Under the pieces are notes generated by a model. It was not told the origin of the DNA, did not search any database, and was given only the letters and a program-made list of their open reading frames with translations. Below, one piece after another: positions 1-11,140 of a stretch of 64,000 nt of DNA. The stretch covers positions 4,366,795 through 4,430,794 of the forward strand of contig NW_004955481.1 in the NCBI RefSeq assembly GCF_000276665.1, read 5' to 3'. The position numbers and the translations under genes are program-made. The stretch is from Chinchilla lanigera (lineage: Eukaryota; Chordata; Mammalia; Rodentia; Chinchillidae). The first letter of the stretch is position 1. Each line of letters starts with the position of its first letter.

Positions 1-126
1 CACCCCTGTAATCCCAGCACTCAGGAGGTTGAGGCAGGAGGGTCGCTGTGAGTTTGAGGCCAGCCAGGGCTACAAAGTGAGTTCAAGGCTAGTCTGAACT
101 ACATAGTGGAACCTTGTCTCAAAAGA
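1..126 (+). mobile_element. B1 SINE, cut by window start
   Basis: B1 from ctgtaatcccagcactcag to ttgtctcaaaa, with the internal duplicated segment (ctacaaagtgagttcaaggc). Confidence 0.85.
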
Positions 127-285
127 AAGAGAGAGAAAGAGACACAGAGAGCGAAGCAGGGAGGAAAGGAAGGAAGGAAGGAAGGAAGGAAGGAAGGAGG
201 GGAGGGAGGGAGGGAAGAAAGGAAGGAAAGGAAGGAAGGAAGGAAGGAAGACCAAAGGAAGGAAAGGAAGGAAGGAAGACCAAAA
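127..285. repeat. (GGAA)n/GA-rich tract
   Basis: About 160 bp of almost pure purine following a B1 tail. Lys/Glu/Gly- or Leu/Pro/Ser-rich open frames over it are artefacts. Confidence 0.95.
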
Positions 286-379
286 TGACAATAGAAGCAA
301 CTGTGTGTGTATATTGGGTGGGAGTGTTCGTGGCACTCTTGCTTTAACTGGGCATTTTCGAACAAAGGTATTTGAGCTA

Positions 380-383
<4 letters not shown>

Positions 384-410
<27 letters not shown>

Positions 411-486
411 CCGGTACCGGGAATCGAACTTGCGACGTCGCGCTTGCCAGGCCTGTGTTGTGCCGCTGAGCTAAATCCCCAGCCCC
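384..486 (-). mobile_element. ID SINE
   Basis: T-rich tail, then ccggtaccgggaatcgaact to gctgagctaaatccccagcc, the reverse of an ID. Confidence 0.9.
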
Positions 487-770
487 TGAGCCAGGTTTAT
501 CCCAGTGTGAATTATCGAAGAGCTACAGTGTCAAAAGGATGAATATAAATTTTTTTGGCCATACTTTGGTAAATATTAATTATTCAGAGTTTATTTTTGT
601 AATACAGGTTCAGTTTCCAAAGATTGTTCTAACTGGAGTCTAGTTTTGAAGAGAATTGATATGCAGGCACTGTCTTACAGTTTTAGCTGGATAAATAATA
701 TTTTTGCATTAATTTATTGGCTCTCTAATCAGGAGCAATTTGGGTGAAAACAACTCTTATAAAGAATAAG

Positions 771-883
771 AGCCAGGTGTGGTGGTGCATGTCTGTAATC
801 CCAGCCACTGGGGAAGCTGAGGTCTTAAAATCGCCCATTTAGAGCCCTGCCTGGGCAATTTAGAGAGACCCTGTCTCAGAATT
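771..883 (+). mobile_element. B1 SINE, old
   Basis: agccaggtgtggtggtgcat to gagaccctgtctcaga, shortened internally. Confidence 0.75.
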
Positions 884-900
884 TTATTTTATTTATTTTG

Positions 901-1043
901 ATTTTTTGAGACAAGGTCTTGCTAAGTAGTTCAGACTGGTTTTGAATTCACTCTATAGCCTCGGCTGACCTTGAACTCACAGTGAGTTTCCTGCTTCAGC
1001 TTCCCCATGCTGGAATTATAGGCCTGCGCCAAGTCTGACCAGC
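901..1043 (-). mobile_element. B1 SINE
   Basis: tttttgagacaaggtcttgc to ggcctgcgccaagtctgac. Forms an inverted pair with the B1 at 771. Confidence 0.8.
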
Positions 1044-1263
1044 TGTCTCAGAATTTTAAAAAGTCTGGCCAGGGCTGGCATAGTGGGATTACAGGGGGCA
1101 CCACCACACCTGGTGATAAGCTTTATAAAGTTACTTGCTTGCTTTTATTTTTAAATTTTTATTTAGTTACATTACCTTTTACTTTATTTTTTAAATATTT
1201 ATTTATGAACTGAGCTACATTTTTGGCAATTTCTTAAAAATTTTAATTTTGGAAAAAAATTTT

Positions 1264-1386
1264 TTAATTTTGAGATAAGGTCTTGTTAAATCACTAAGTT
1301 GCCAAGGGTGGGGTTGAATTTGTGACCTGTCTACCGGAGCCCCACAGAGTGCTGGAATTACAGGTGTGCACCATCAAAACCCAGGT
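1264..1386 (-). mobile_element. B1-like relic
   Basis: tttgagataaggtcttgtt to gaattacaggtgtgcacca. Strongly diverged. Confidence 0.6.
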
Positions 1387-1411
1387 CTGCTTCTGTTTTG
1401 TTTTCATTGTT

Positions 1412-1552
1412 GTTTTTGAGACAGGCTCTTGCTTTGTTGTTCAGGTTGACCTAGAACTCACTATGTAAGCCCATGCTGGCCTGGAGCTTGAGAGATCCTC
1501 CTGCCTCAGCTTCCCAACTGCTGGGTTACAAGTGTGTATCACCATGCCCTGC
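1412..1552 (-). mobile_element. B1 SINE
   Basis: tttttgagacaggctcttgc to gtatcaccatgccctgc. Confidence 0.8.
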
Positions 1553-2460
1553 TTGTTTTCTTTACTGATTTGTGTAATCAGTACGTATTTTACATAATAA
1601 AGTGATTGAGGGTCCACAAATAGTTTTTCCCAAGACACAAAAGGCTATGTATAGAACTTTTCATAGATGTATGTACTTTGATTCCCAGATATTTAAGAGG
1701 CAGGGAACCTCTTAAATTTGGTCCTCTTCAAGAAAATAATTAAGTGAAGCCTTTTTGTATTTCTTTAGGTTGAGTGGACATAGTGCTGTTGAAGTTAAAG
1801 TAACTGATTTTATTTTCTTTAGCAATCTGCTTTTACCCATCTTGTTTATTTCTGTGAGTCACATCTTAGAATGTGTTAAGAATAAGGGCCCTGTGTTCTC
1901 TCTAACTGGAGACTCTAGCCTAATCCCCTATTGGTATCAGACACATAAAATGATTCCCTTGAGAAGGTAAAAGAAAATATTGGACCCTTGGCATCACTTA
2001 ATTCTTATAATAATCAGTTTGAGTGTTCTAAGGCTTGGAATTGGGAAACGCTTACTCAAGGTGAAAAAATATTAGAGGCACAAAAGACCTGGGAATGATG
2101 CTTCTAAAGTGAAAGACTTAGGGACAATGAATGCATTCATAAGAATATGTAGCTGATGGTAACTTTTAGCTTTTCAGCTTTATTAGTCAGGTATCAGAGA
2201 CAGTATTTTGTGTGTAAGCACAAACACCTTCCCCAGGGCTTGATTCTTAGAAGCTAAATCTTTTGAGCTTCTTGTGAGTGAATCCTGAGGGTAGAGGACT
2301 TAGTAGAGTCTGTCTGTAATCTGTTTATCACTCAGATAAGTCTTCACATTGACTACTAAGAGTTATTGAACTCTTCCTAAAACAGTTGCTAGGCAAATTG
2401 CATCTCAATCAGTTTAATCTTCTATAGTTTACAGGTCTGCTCTGATGAGGGCCAGAGCTG
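1553..2460. other. FAM222B intron, repeat-free stretch
   Basis: AT-rich unique sequence. No splice-supported exon, RNA gene or recognised repeat seen. Confidence 0.5.
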
Positions 2461-2616
2461 CCTTTTTTTTTTTTAATCTTTTTGAGGCTGAGATTCTATG
2501 CAGTTCAGGCTGGCCCTGAACTCACTTTGTAGCCAAGGCTAGCCTTGAATTTGCTAGATCCTCCTGATCCAGCCTCCTGAGTGCAGGGATTACAGGTGTG
2601 TGCCACTGCATCCGGC
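2461..2616 (-). mobile_element. B1 SINE
   Basis: T run, then gctgagattctatgcagttc to tgtgccactgcatccggc. Confidence 0.8.
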
Positions 2617-2739
2617 CTATGCCTTTCTAATGTTATTTCCCTTTAAGAATCATTGTGGATGTGCACATATGCTGCTTAGTGTCTCAAAATAAAGGGCTAG
2701 AGTGATGTATGATCTCACATTAGCCAGGAGAACTTAGCC

Positions 2740-2830
2740 TTTTTTTTTTTTTTCTCGTGGTTAGGGGAATCAAACTCAGGGCCTTGCACTTGCCAGGCAA
2801 GTGCTGCACAACTGAGCTAAATCCTGGCCC
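2740..2830 (-). mobile_element. ID SINE
   Basis: T run, ggggaatcaaactcagggcc to actgagctaaatcctggccc. tacttagcc-like repeats flank it. Confidence 0.85.
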
Positions 2831-3317
2831 TGTACTTAGCCTTTAGTAACCCGAGCCAGCACTGTCTTGAACTTTTCTGGATCAAGTGGTGGGTGAGGTT
2901 GCTGTCCAATATTAAGATACCACTGTGTTTGATTGTCTTTGGTTTTGTAACTAGTAGGGCAGTGCGCTAATGCATTCATTTTGGAAACAGGCCAGTGGTA
3001 ACACTGCCGGTGGATCGGGAAGGATGGAAAAATAGGACAGAGTAAACAGCTGAGGGCATAAATAATGAATCTTCCAATTGAGCTCTGGGAGAGTGAGGGA
3101 GATTATCCTCAAAGCTGTTCAATCTGGCAGTGAAAGGGGAGAGACCAGAGTTAGTTCTCCAGACTGTGACACTGCGTGCATTACGGGCTTGACAGGGCTG
3201 TTGAGAGGAAAGTAACCTTTCTGATAAAAACTCTTATGTGTATGCACCCATGGATGCTTGTGTGGTGCATGGGGATTAAACCCAGCCTCTTCACACTGAG
3301 CTACATCTCCAACCCTG

Positions 3318-3443
3318 TTAAAAATTGTTTTAATTATGAGAGAGCTAAATTGCTGAGTGGCCTAGGCTGGGCTGGAACTTGAGATCCTCTTGCCACAGCC
3401 TCCTTGTGTGCTGGGATTACAGACATGTGCCATTGTGCCTAGA
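3318..3443 (-). mobile_element. B1-like relic, next to an ID remnant (3265-3316)
   Basis: ctgagtggcctaggctggg to gattacagacatgtgcca. The ID remnant reads ttaaacccagcctcttcac. Confidence 0.55.
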
Positions 3444-3837
3444 TCTGATATAAACATTTACCCGCCCCCCTTTTTGAGTAGAAACTCAAATTGTTCATTT
3501 GCTTTTTAGAACTTGTAGAATGTAGGCCTTTGCTTCCTTCTCCAAACCTAATTTTATATATTGACATTCTAAGAACACCCGATAGTCTTTGTTTGGACAT
3601 ATCTCAGAATTTTAATTATAGATTTCATTATCTGTAAATTGATGAGATTAAACAGTCTAGGCCTGGCTTAACGGGATTCTTTGATACCTTGAGTACATAT
3701 TATACTTTGACATTAAATATGGTTATTATTATAGGGTATACTTGTATAACAACTCACAAAAGGTTATGACAAGTTTCTTTAGCTCAAGAATCATTTCTAG
3801 TTAATACTTTTATATTAGTTTCCTTTTTCTCTCTCTC

Positions 3838-3994
3838 TTTTTTTTTTTTGCCTTTTTGAGACAGGGTCTCGCTATGCAGTTCAGGCTGGCCTTGAGCTCA
3901 CTTTGTAGCCCCAGGCTGGTCTCAAACTCACAGTGATTCTCCTGCCTCAGTCTCCTGAGTGCTGAGATTACAGGCATGTGCTACCCCGCCCGGC
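3838..3994 (-). mobile_element. B1 SINE, full length
   Basis: tttttgagacagggtctcgc to gtgctaccccgcccggc. Confidence 0.9.
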
Positions 3995-4085
3995 ATTAGA
4001 GTAGTTTTCATCCATTGGATTAAATAAGCATGTTCTTCTTCAAAAACTAATGAATACCCTGTGAATGGCCAAAACAATGTAGGGA

Positions 4086-4171
4086 TTTTTTTTTTTTTTT
4101 TTTTCTGGTACCAGGAATTGAACTCGGGACCTCACGCTTGCTAGACAGGCACTATACCACTGAGCTACCCA
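4086..4171 (-). mobile_element. ID SINE
   Basis: T run, ctggtaccaggaattgaact to ctataccactgagctaccc. Confidence 0.88.
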
Positions 4172-4238
4172 GAGTCAAGGTCTTAATTCTTTCCTTCTCT
4201 GAATATCTAATGTGTGTACTGTTGTTGTTGGGTTTTTG

Positions 4239-4357
4239 TTTTTTGTTTTTTTTTGAGACAAGGTCTCACTTTGTAGCCCAGGCTGGCCTCACTCAGAGCT
4301 ATCCTCATGCCTCAACCTCCGCAGTGCTGGGATTACAGGTGTGTGTCACTACCCCCT
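4239..4357 (-). mobile_element. B1 SINE
   Basis: ttttgagacaaggtctcact to gattacaggtgtgtgtcac. Internal part shortened. Confidence 0.8.
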
Positions 4358-4409
4358 AATGTGCATGTTTTCTTGAGTAACTTTCAGGGCTGATTTAAAA
4401 TGATTTCAA

Positions 4410-4480
4410 GGCTGAGGATGTAGCTCAGTGGTAGAGTACATGTTTAGCATGTGTGAGGCCCTATTTTCAATCCTCAGGAC
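4410..4480 (+). mobile_element. ID SINE, old
   Basis: ggctgaggatgtagctcagt to caatcctcagga. Confidence 0.75.
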
Positions 4481-4594
4481 TGTTAATTTTTTTGTTGTTG
4501 TTCTGAAATTTTCTACCTTGAGAGGCTGCTTTTAACTTCACTGATTGTCAGAGGAATCCAAAGACTAAGGTAGTATTACCAATCCAGAGAGGAG

Positions 4595-4668
4595 GGGGCT
4601 GGGGATTTAGCTCAGCAGCACAGCGCCTGCCTGGCAAGCACAGGATCGTGAATTCGATTCCCGGGGGG
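4595..4668 (+). mobile_element. ID SINE
   Basis: ggggctggggatttagctca to gaattcgattcccgg, without a clear A tail. Confidence 0.88.
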
Positions 4669-4965
4669 GTAAGGTGTTGGAGGAGTTAAAAGACATAAAC
4701 CTGAATGTAGCACTTTAGACCACTTGGCCATCATGACAGTGGACCTAAGAGATATAAACCAAATTGAAATTTTATTTTATTTTGGAATTGATGGGGCCCA
4801 GGAAGAGAGCATAGGCTGATTAGATGAAATCCATTAATAGACTGAGTTTGTTACATTCCAGCCTGGATGAAAAGGATGAGGGTATCTTTACCAAGGTGCA
4901 GTCAGAACTTGAAGTAAGTTTTTTGCTGATTAACATATAGTCTAATTCTTGGTTTTTTGTTTTTG

Positions 4966-5034
4966 TTTTCATTTTTGGTGGTGCTGGTCATGATTGAACA
5001 TAGGGCCTTTGCACTGAGCTACATTCCTAGCCCC
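4966..5034 (-). mobile_element. ID SINE, diverged
   Basis: gattgaacatagggcctttg to gagctacattcctagcccc. Confidence 0.65.
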
Positions 5035-5074
5035 TTAAAATTTTTTTTGTTTTGGGTATTGCAGCTTTGTTTTT

Positions 5075-5185
5075 GTTTTGAGACAGTATCTCACTAAATT
5101 GCTAAATGGCCCTGTCTGGGCTCAGATTTTCCACCCTCTTGCCTCTGCCTTCCAGATGTGGAGGTTACAGGTGTGGGTGTGCCCT
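5075..5185 (-). mobile_element. B1-like relic
   Basis: ttgagacagtatctcactaa to gaggttacaggtgtgggtgt. Confidence 0.6.
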
Positions 5186-5384
5186 GAAGGCATGAGCAGG
5201 AAGAGACCACTGTTAAGTCTCAAGAGCCTGAAGGCCTGAAAACCTGGAGCTGTGATGTCTGAGAGCAGAAGATGGACATCCTGGTTGCAGAAGAGCTATA
5301 CCGACCCCCACCCAACCCCCAACCTCCCCACCTCTTTCCAGCACCCCCTATACTGTATATATATATATATATATTTTTGTTTTT

Positions 5385-5535
5385 TTGTTTTTTTTTTTTG
5401 AGACAGGGTCTCACTATGTAGTTGAAACTGGTCTTGAGCTCCCTTTGTATCCAAGGCTGATCTCAAACTTGCAACGATCTTCCTGCCTCAGCCTCCTGAG
5501 TGGTGGGATTACAGGCGTGCACCACCACGCCCGAC
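5385..5535 (-). mobile_element. B1 SINE
   Basis: Full antisense B1 with T-rich start after a (TA)n run at 5354-5374, ending ccaccacgcccgac. Confidence 0.88.
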
Positions 5536-5691
5536 TATTTTTACCTTATTGTTCTGAGGTCCTTTGCAGATTCCAAATAAATCATACCATTACATATGTA
5601 TGTGTGTAATCATACAATTACATACATCAGCAATACACTAGCTCTTTTCGCTCCTGGCCTCTGCCTTCCCTCTCCTTCCTTCTTCTTTTCT

Positions 5692-5768
5692 TTTGCAGTG
5701 CAGGAGGTTGAACCCTGAGGTGACAAATACTAAGCAAGTGTTCTGCCTGTGAGCTACATCCCCACCCC
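5692..5768 (-). mobile_element. ID SINE, diverged
   Basis: ggaggttgaaccctgaggtg to gtgagctacatccccaccc. Confidence 0.65.
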
Positions 5769-5934
5769 TGAAGCATATCTTCTTTATATACATCTTCTAT
5801 AAATGCAAATCAGTCATTGTATATGGGTGAGCTGTAGGAGCAAAACCAAAGAAGCAAAACCCTCTTGTAGTATTTGGCTTACCAAAATAAATTCTTCTAA
5901 CGTGCTAAGGATTATAGCCTTTTGCCAAAATGAG

Positions 5935-6088
5935 GGCTGGATGTGGTGGCACACACCTGTAATTCTAGCACTCTGGAGGCTAAGGCAGGAGGATCTTTGT
6001 GAGTTCAAGGCCATCCTGGGCTACAAAGTGAGTTCAAGGCCAGTCTGAACAGCATAGTGAGACACTACCTCAAAAAAATTAAAATTAA
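5935..6088 (+). mobile_element. B1 SINE
   Basis: ggctggatgtggtggcacac to gagacactacctcaaaa, with the internal duplication. Confidence 0.88.
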
Positions 6089-6268
6089 AATAAAAAAAAA
6101 GAAATCATTTTGAATAGTCAGGTTGTGATTAAAGTAGTGCTACAAATTATCACTTTAAAGCTGGGGATTTAGGGTTAGAGACTGAGTATTTATTTAAATG
6201 CTAGTAGGTAGGACAGTGTTAACCTGCTTCTCGTTTTGTTTTATCTATTGATGTATTTATGTATGTAT

Positions 6269-6431
6269 GTTTTTGTGGTACCAGGGATTGAACCCAAGGC
6301 CTTCACAGTGGACCATATATCCCTAGGACTTTTTGACTTGGATTTTTTTTTTTTCCCCGGTATGGGGAATTGAACTCACGACCTCGTGCTTGCCAGGCAA
6401 GCGCTGTGCCACTGAGCTAAATCCCCAAACC
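6269..6431 (-). mobile_element. Two ID SINEs in tandem (6269-6329, 6344-6431)
   Basis: Both antisense. First: ggtaccagggattgaaccc. Second: ggtatggggaattgaactc to gagctaaatccccaaacccc. Confidence 0.8.
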
Positions 6432-6447
6432 CCACCCCCGCCCCCCC

Positions 6448-6597
6448 CTTTTTTTTTGAGACAGGGTCTTGCTGTATATTCCAGGCTGGCCTTGAATTCA
6501 TTATGTCTCCAAGGCTGGCCTCAGACTGGTGGTGATACTTCTGCCTCAGCCTCCTGAGTGCTGGGATTACAGATGTATGCCACCATACCCACCTCCA
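6448..6597 (-). mobile_element. B1 SINE
   Basis: tttttttttgagacagggtc to gtatgccaccatacccacc. Confidence 0.85.
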
Positions 6598-6614
6598 ATT
6601 TTTAACTTTTTTTC

Positions 6615-6617
<3 letters not shown>

Positions 6618-6647
<30 letters not shown>

Positions 6648-6789
6648 CTTTTTGAGACAGGGTCTCGCTCTACAGTTCAGGCTGGCCTTGAGCTCACTTA
6701 ATAGCCCAGGCTGGTCTTGAACTCACAGTGATCCTCCTGCCTCAGCCTCCCATGTGCTGTGATTACAGGTATGCACCACGATGCCTGGC
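6618..6789 (-). mobile_element. B1 SINE with long T run
   Basis: Over 30 T, then tttttgagacagggtctcgc to caccacgatgcctggcc. Confidence 0.88.
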
Positions 6790-6796
6790 CTGATTT

Positions 6797-7022
6797 TTAA
6801 CATTTTGAGATAGGGTCTCACTAAAGTGCTAATTTTTCTTTTTTTTTGGGTACTGGGACTCAAACTCAGGACCTTACGCTTGCCAGGTAGGCGCTTGTGC
6901 TGCTGAGCTATAGCCCTGGCCCTAAAGTGCTAAGTTGTTCCGGGCTGGGCTTGAAGTTTTGATCGTCCTGTCACAGCCTCCCTGCGTGCTGGGATCACAG
7001 GCATGTGCCATCATGTCTGGCT
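6797..7022 (-). mobile_element. B1-like relic split by an ID (6834-6925)
   Basis: tttgagatagggtctcacta continues after the ID as gttgttccgggctgggcttg. The ID is flanked by ctaaagtgcta on both sides. Confidence 0.75.
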
Positions 7023-7100
7023 ATTCTTTTGAAGCCTTTTTATGGTTTTCTATCTCAGAACAAAAATCAAAATATGCCTTTTTAAAGTTCTACATGAAAC

Positions 7101-7222
7101 TAGGTATGGTGGGCACAACCTGTAAACCTGGCACTCTGAGGGGCTAAGGCAGGACAATCACAAGTTCCAGCTCAGCCTGGGCAACAGCAATGTAACGAGA
7201 CCCTGTGTCAACATAAAAGATA
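7101..7222 (+). mobile_element. B1-like relic
   Basis: actaggtatggtgggcacaa to acgagaccctgtgtcaaca. Confidence 0.65.
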
Positions 7223-7289
7223 CAAAAAGGGCTGGCTGGCGTTATAGTGCTATGTGAAAGCCTCAGGTTTAGTTTCTAGCATCCCCTAC

Positions 7290-8420
7290 TCTGCACAAGA
7301 AGGCAGTGTCCGTGACTGATCACTCTAATTCTTTGCATGTAGCAGAGTGCTTTTAAGGATCAGTGCTGAGCTGAGTGAAAGTCAGATTTTATTTTATTTG
7401 CAGAATTGAGATGACTTAAATAATATCCCCACTGCTTCAGAGAAGCATTAGGGTTATTAGTTATAACTTAGATTTTGTGTTTCATTTCTTCTAAAAGCTA
7501 AAGCACTTTTACCGTTGGCATTTTATTTGTTTTCCCACTTGCTGTATAAAGGATAGAACTTAATCTGCACCAAAAGGAAGGCAGTGTCAGGACTATGAAA
7601 TGGTAAAAGCAGCTCATCGTAGGTCACTGTGTACCAATGGAAAAGTCACATTTCCTGGCTTCCTGAATGGGCCCTCTGTATTACCATGCTATTCAGCTGG
7701 AATCCTTTTCACTATTGTGAAGACATTTTGTAGCTGTTAAGGTACTCTTTGCTTTTGCTTATCTCATTCTCCCAGAACATTTTTCATTCAGTTGAAAATA
7801 GAACCAGTGGATTAATGAACAATCTATGTCTAGTTTTAACCTGTCTTGCCAGGTGTTCGTGTGCATTCACCAAAGTGCTTTTTAGTGCTTGGGCTTCATT
7901 CAGTTCCTGTGAGGTGTGGTGCAAATGGAGTGTGATACTGTCTTGGAATATTTCCCCCGAGAAAAAAGGGACATTTCCTTTGAAGATAAGTCCTTTGCCT
8001 ATTTCCATAGCCTTTGGCAAAGCTAAGTTGGAACAAAGCTTTTCCAGCAAACTATATTTTGGTTTTTACCTCATCTCTGAGCTGAACAAATGTCCCAGCT
8101 GAACTTCTTCGCATTCACAGCATGTTATGGGAGATTGTTCTTAGAGCACGTAGTAATGAGAAACTGGTACCACTTCCACCTGCGCGCTAATTTTGTAGCC
8201 CTCCAAAACTCTTTTTGTCAACTTTCTGCACTCCCTACCATCCACATCTGCTCATCTCTCAGTTTCTCACAACTAGTTAAGAACATTGGTCAGTCAGGGA
8301 ATTGCTAGTTTTCATCAAAGTGAAGAATTACATCAAACAGCGGTGTTTCTGTAGATGCAGACTTGTATGATTTTGTTGTATTACCACTTAAAAGGCTTTC
8401 CCACATTATAGAAACATACT
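7290..8420. other. FAM222B intron, longest SINE-free island
   Basis: About 1.1 kb with no SINE in a region where they usually occur every few hundred bases. An unrecognised open frame of 117 codons covers 7749-8102 but has no clear splice context. It may hold regulatory sequence. Confidence 0.4.
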
Positions 8421-8427
8421 TCACTTT

Positions 8428-8554
8428 GTTTTGAGACATGGTCTCCCTATATAGTTCAGGCTGATTTTGCTCAGACTGGCCTTGAAGTTGCAGCAGTCCT
8501 CCTGCCTCAGCCTCCCAGAGTACAGGATTACAGGTGGGTTCCACCACTACACCT
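8428..8554 (-). mobile_element. B1 SINE
   Basis: ttttgagacatggtctccct to gggttccaccactacacct. Confidence 0.78.
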
Positions 8555-8559
8555 AGTTC

Positions 8560-8708
8560 CCTGCCTTTTTTAGTCAGGGTCTCACTGTGTATATCAGGCT
8601 GGTCTTGGACTCACCATGTGGTTCACACTGGCTTTGAACTTGGGACAGTCCTCCTTGCCTCAGCCTCCTGAGTGCTGGGGATTACAGGGGTGTGCCATCA
8701 TGCCCACC
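8560..8708 (-). mobile_element. B1 SINE
   Basis: tttttagtcagggtctcact to gtgccatcatgcccacc. Confidence 0.8.
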
Positions 8709-8720
8709 TTGAAAAACTAG

Positions 8721-8793
8721 CTTTTTTTTTTTTTTTGGTTTTTCTCCGGTACCGGGAACCGAACTCACGACCTTGCGCTTGCCAGGCAGGCGC
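8721..8793 (-). mobile_element. ID SINE, 5' part missing
   Basis: ctccggtaccgggaaccgaa to cttgccaggcaggcgc. The promoter-end third is absent. Confidence 0.85.
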
Positions 8794-9179
8794 GCATTTT
8801 TCTACAGGTCTGGTTGAAGTAAACTCTCTCAGCTTCTGTTTGGGAGGATTGGATTTACCAACCAGTGTTAGGGAAAGAATATGAAAAAATTTCAAGGAAT
8901 TGGGATTAATTTGGCCTAGGTGAGAGAAATGATAAGCATAGTGTGTAAATATGGAAGACCACTACTTAAAGATAACAGCTAGCTCTTATTCACCTTAAAG
9001 AGAACAAAGAAATAGGCTGAAGCTCCTGGGCAAGGCATATAAGACACATAGAAAAATTTCCTGGTTTTAAGCATAAACACTGAACAGCTGGCCAAAGAGG
9101 GATGGGTTGTCAGGGTGGATTTGCAACAGTGGGACTATGTGGGAGGCAGTGGTGACAGTGGAATAGCAAAAACCTAAGT

Positions 9180-9390
9180 GTCCGAAAACCTGGCATAGTC
9201 TAGGTACTTCCTAGCTTTGTGTCTTTAGACTGGTTTCTTACGCTGTGTAGTTTCTAGTTTCTCTGTCTGAAAATGGGAATAGTGATACATGCCCAGACTA
9301 ACTTATAGGGCATTTGAAAAGATTAAGTGAGGGAGTCAATGTGAAAGTATTCTAGGAATTGTAAAGTTCTCTACAAATGGAAGGCATTGT
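9180..9390 (+). mobile_element. MIR element
   Basis: Contains the MIR core pattern: tagctttgtgtctttagac, ctctgtctgaaaatgggaat and gaaaagattaagtgag. Confidence 0.6.
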
Positions 9391-9474
9391 TAATAACTTT
9401 ATAAAAATCCTTTGTAAGTGATTTAGAATCATAGAATCTAGAAGTTGGATTTAGTAGTGATCTACTTCAAATTC

Positions 9475-9619
9475 TTTTTTTTTTTTTTTTTTTTTTTTTG
9501 AGACCGGGTCTCACTATGCAGTTCAGGCTGGCCTTGAACTCACTTTGTAGCCCAGGCTGGTCTCGAACTCACAGTGATCCTCCTGCCTCAGCCTTACCTG
9601 TGTGCTACCACGCCCAACT
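9475..9619 (-). mobile_element. B1 SINE
   Basis: T run, gagaccgggtctcactatgc to gtgctaccacgcccaact. A small deletion near the end. Confidence 0.87.
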
Positions 9620-9767
9620 TGAGTTCTTAACTATTGAAAATAAACCATTTTCCATCATTCCTGATGAATGGTCATTGCTTTTGATTCAGTGTTTGTAGTG
9701 TTATGCCATTGTTGAATAAGCTCAGATTGTTCTGTATGTTCACTTAAAATTATCTTTCTCTAGACTT

Positions 9768-9928
9768 TTTTTTTCTTTTTTTTGGTCTGTTTTGAGACAG
9801 GGTCTCGCTATGCAGTTCAGGCTGGCCTTGAGCTCACTTTGTAGCCCACGCATCTTGAACTTGCAACAATCCTCCTGCCTCAGCCTTCCGAGTGCTGGGA
9901 TTACAGGTGTGCGCCACCACGCCTGGCT
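9768..9928 (-). mobile_element. B1 SINE
   Basis: ttttgagacagggtctcgct to gcgccaccacgcctggc. Confidence 0.9.
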
Positions 9929-10197
9929 GTTAATCTATTTTTGATCTCGGGTTCAGAGATAAAGCATTTCTCTCTTTTGTGTGAAAACCCTCTCATGACT
10001 GTCTTATTTGAGATCCTCATCATCTCCTGCTTTCGTATCATTGTAGTCACTGGCTTCAGCCATCTCGAGGTTGTGTTTCACACTTATTTAAAATAAGACA
10101 TCTGATTTTGTTACTCTCATTAAAACCTATCCCTGTTTCCCATGATTTGCAATGTAAAATCTAACTAGCAATATAGTTTTCTCTCTCTCTGTCTCCC

Positions 10198-10264
10198 TTT
10201 TTTTTTTTGGTATTGGAGATCAGACCCATGGCTGCTTTAACACTAAGCTATATCACCAGTCCCT
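10198..10264 (-). mobile_element. ID SINE, diverged
   Basis: ggtattggagatcagaccca to actaagctatatcaccagtc. Confidence 0.6.
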
Positions 10265-10420
10265 TTCATGTTTTAAAAGACTTGGAGTTTAATTGCCATA
10301 GTTTCCCAAAGTATTAAGGTTATAGGCAAGCGCTGTTGTTTCTCTTTTTTAAAAATCATTTTTTAAAGAATAGGTCTTGCTATGTAGTCCAGGTTGGCAT
10401 TGAAAACACTAGGTAGCTAG

Positions 10421-10506
10421 GTGTCATGGTGCACAATTGTAATCCCAGCACTCAGGAGGCTGAGGCAGGAGGAGCGTTGTGAGTTAGAGACCAGCCCGGG
10501 TTACAA
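10421..10506 (+). mobile_element. B1 SINE, 3' truncated
   Basis: aggtgtcatggtgcacaatt to gaccagcccgggttaca, where the local duplication begins. Confidence 0.8.
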
Positions 10507-10700
10507 ATTTTTATCAGAGTTTTTTTTGATTGTTGTCACTGGGCATTGAACCCAAGGCCTTTGCACTTTGCTAATAATCCCATCCCTTTTTTAAAGTTTT
10601 TATTTTGAGGCTAGGCATAGTGGCGCACGCCTGTAATCCTAGCACTCAGGAGGCTGAGGCAAGAGGATCACCATGAGTTCAAGCCCAGCCTGGGCTACAA
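10501..10700 (+). repeat. Local duplication, copy A
   Basis: About 195 bp from tttttatcagag through ID- and B1-derived sequence to gggctaca. Nearly identical to 11347-11543. Confidence 0.85.
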
Positions 10701-10756
10701 GTGAGCTCAAGGCCAGCCTGAACTGCATAGTGACACCCTGTCTCAAAAAGACAAAG
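10611..10756 (+). mobile_element. B1 SINE
   Basis: ggctaggcatagtggcgcac to gacaccctgtctcaaaaaga. Confidence 0.88.
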
Positions 10757-10862
10757 AAGTAGAAAAACAAAACATTAGGTAGCCTAGGCTAATCTGAAAT
10801 CCAAAATCCCCTTATTTAAGCCCCTAAGTATTTGGACCATAGGTGTGTGTCACTACATCTGG

Positions 10863-10989
10863 CTTTTTTGCAGCAGGGGGGATAGGGGGAGAAAGTCTTA
10901 CCTTGTAGCCCAGGCTGGCCTTAAACCCTCACTCTTCCCACCTCACCGTTCAAGTGCTGGGATTACAACCGTGTGCCACCATGCTTGAC
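10863..10989 (-). mobile_element. B1 SINE, old
   Basis: cttgtagcccaggctggcct to gtgccaccatgcttgac. A further relic lies at 10765-10862. Confidence 0.7.
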
Positions 10990-11004
10990 TCTATAACTGT
11001 TGAA

Positions 11005-11140
11005 CATGAACCCTGTACTAAGCAATTTACAAATATAACTTCATATAATTGTCAGTTTTTTTGTAAGGTGTTGGGTCTATTTTTGTGCCATTTTAATGGT
11101 AAGAGCATTGAGAGTGAAACTAGCACAGCTCTAGTAGCCT
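11005..11140 (-). mobile_element. MIR element (antisense)
   Basis: ctaagcaatttacaaatataa and gtgccattttaatggtaaga follow the MIR minus-strand order. Confidence 0.45.

Noticed and set aside
70..365. Lys/Glu/Gly- and Leu/Pro/Ser-rich frames
   Set aside because: Translation of the (GGAA)n tract.
405..486. tRNA-like A and B box sequences in many ID copies
   Set aside because: They belong to tRNA-derived SINEs; cloverleaf ends and tails show they are not tRNA genes.
5186..5350. Possible ancient L1 or LTR tail (aaggcctgaaaacctggagc)
   Set aside because: Vague similarity only; the family could not be decided by eye.
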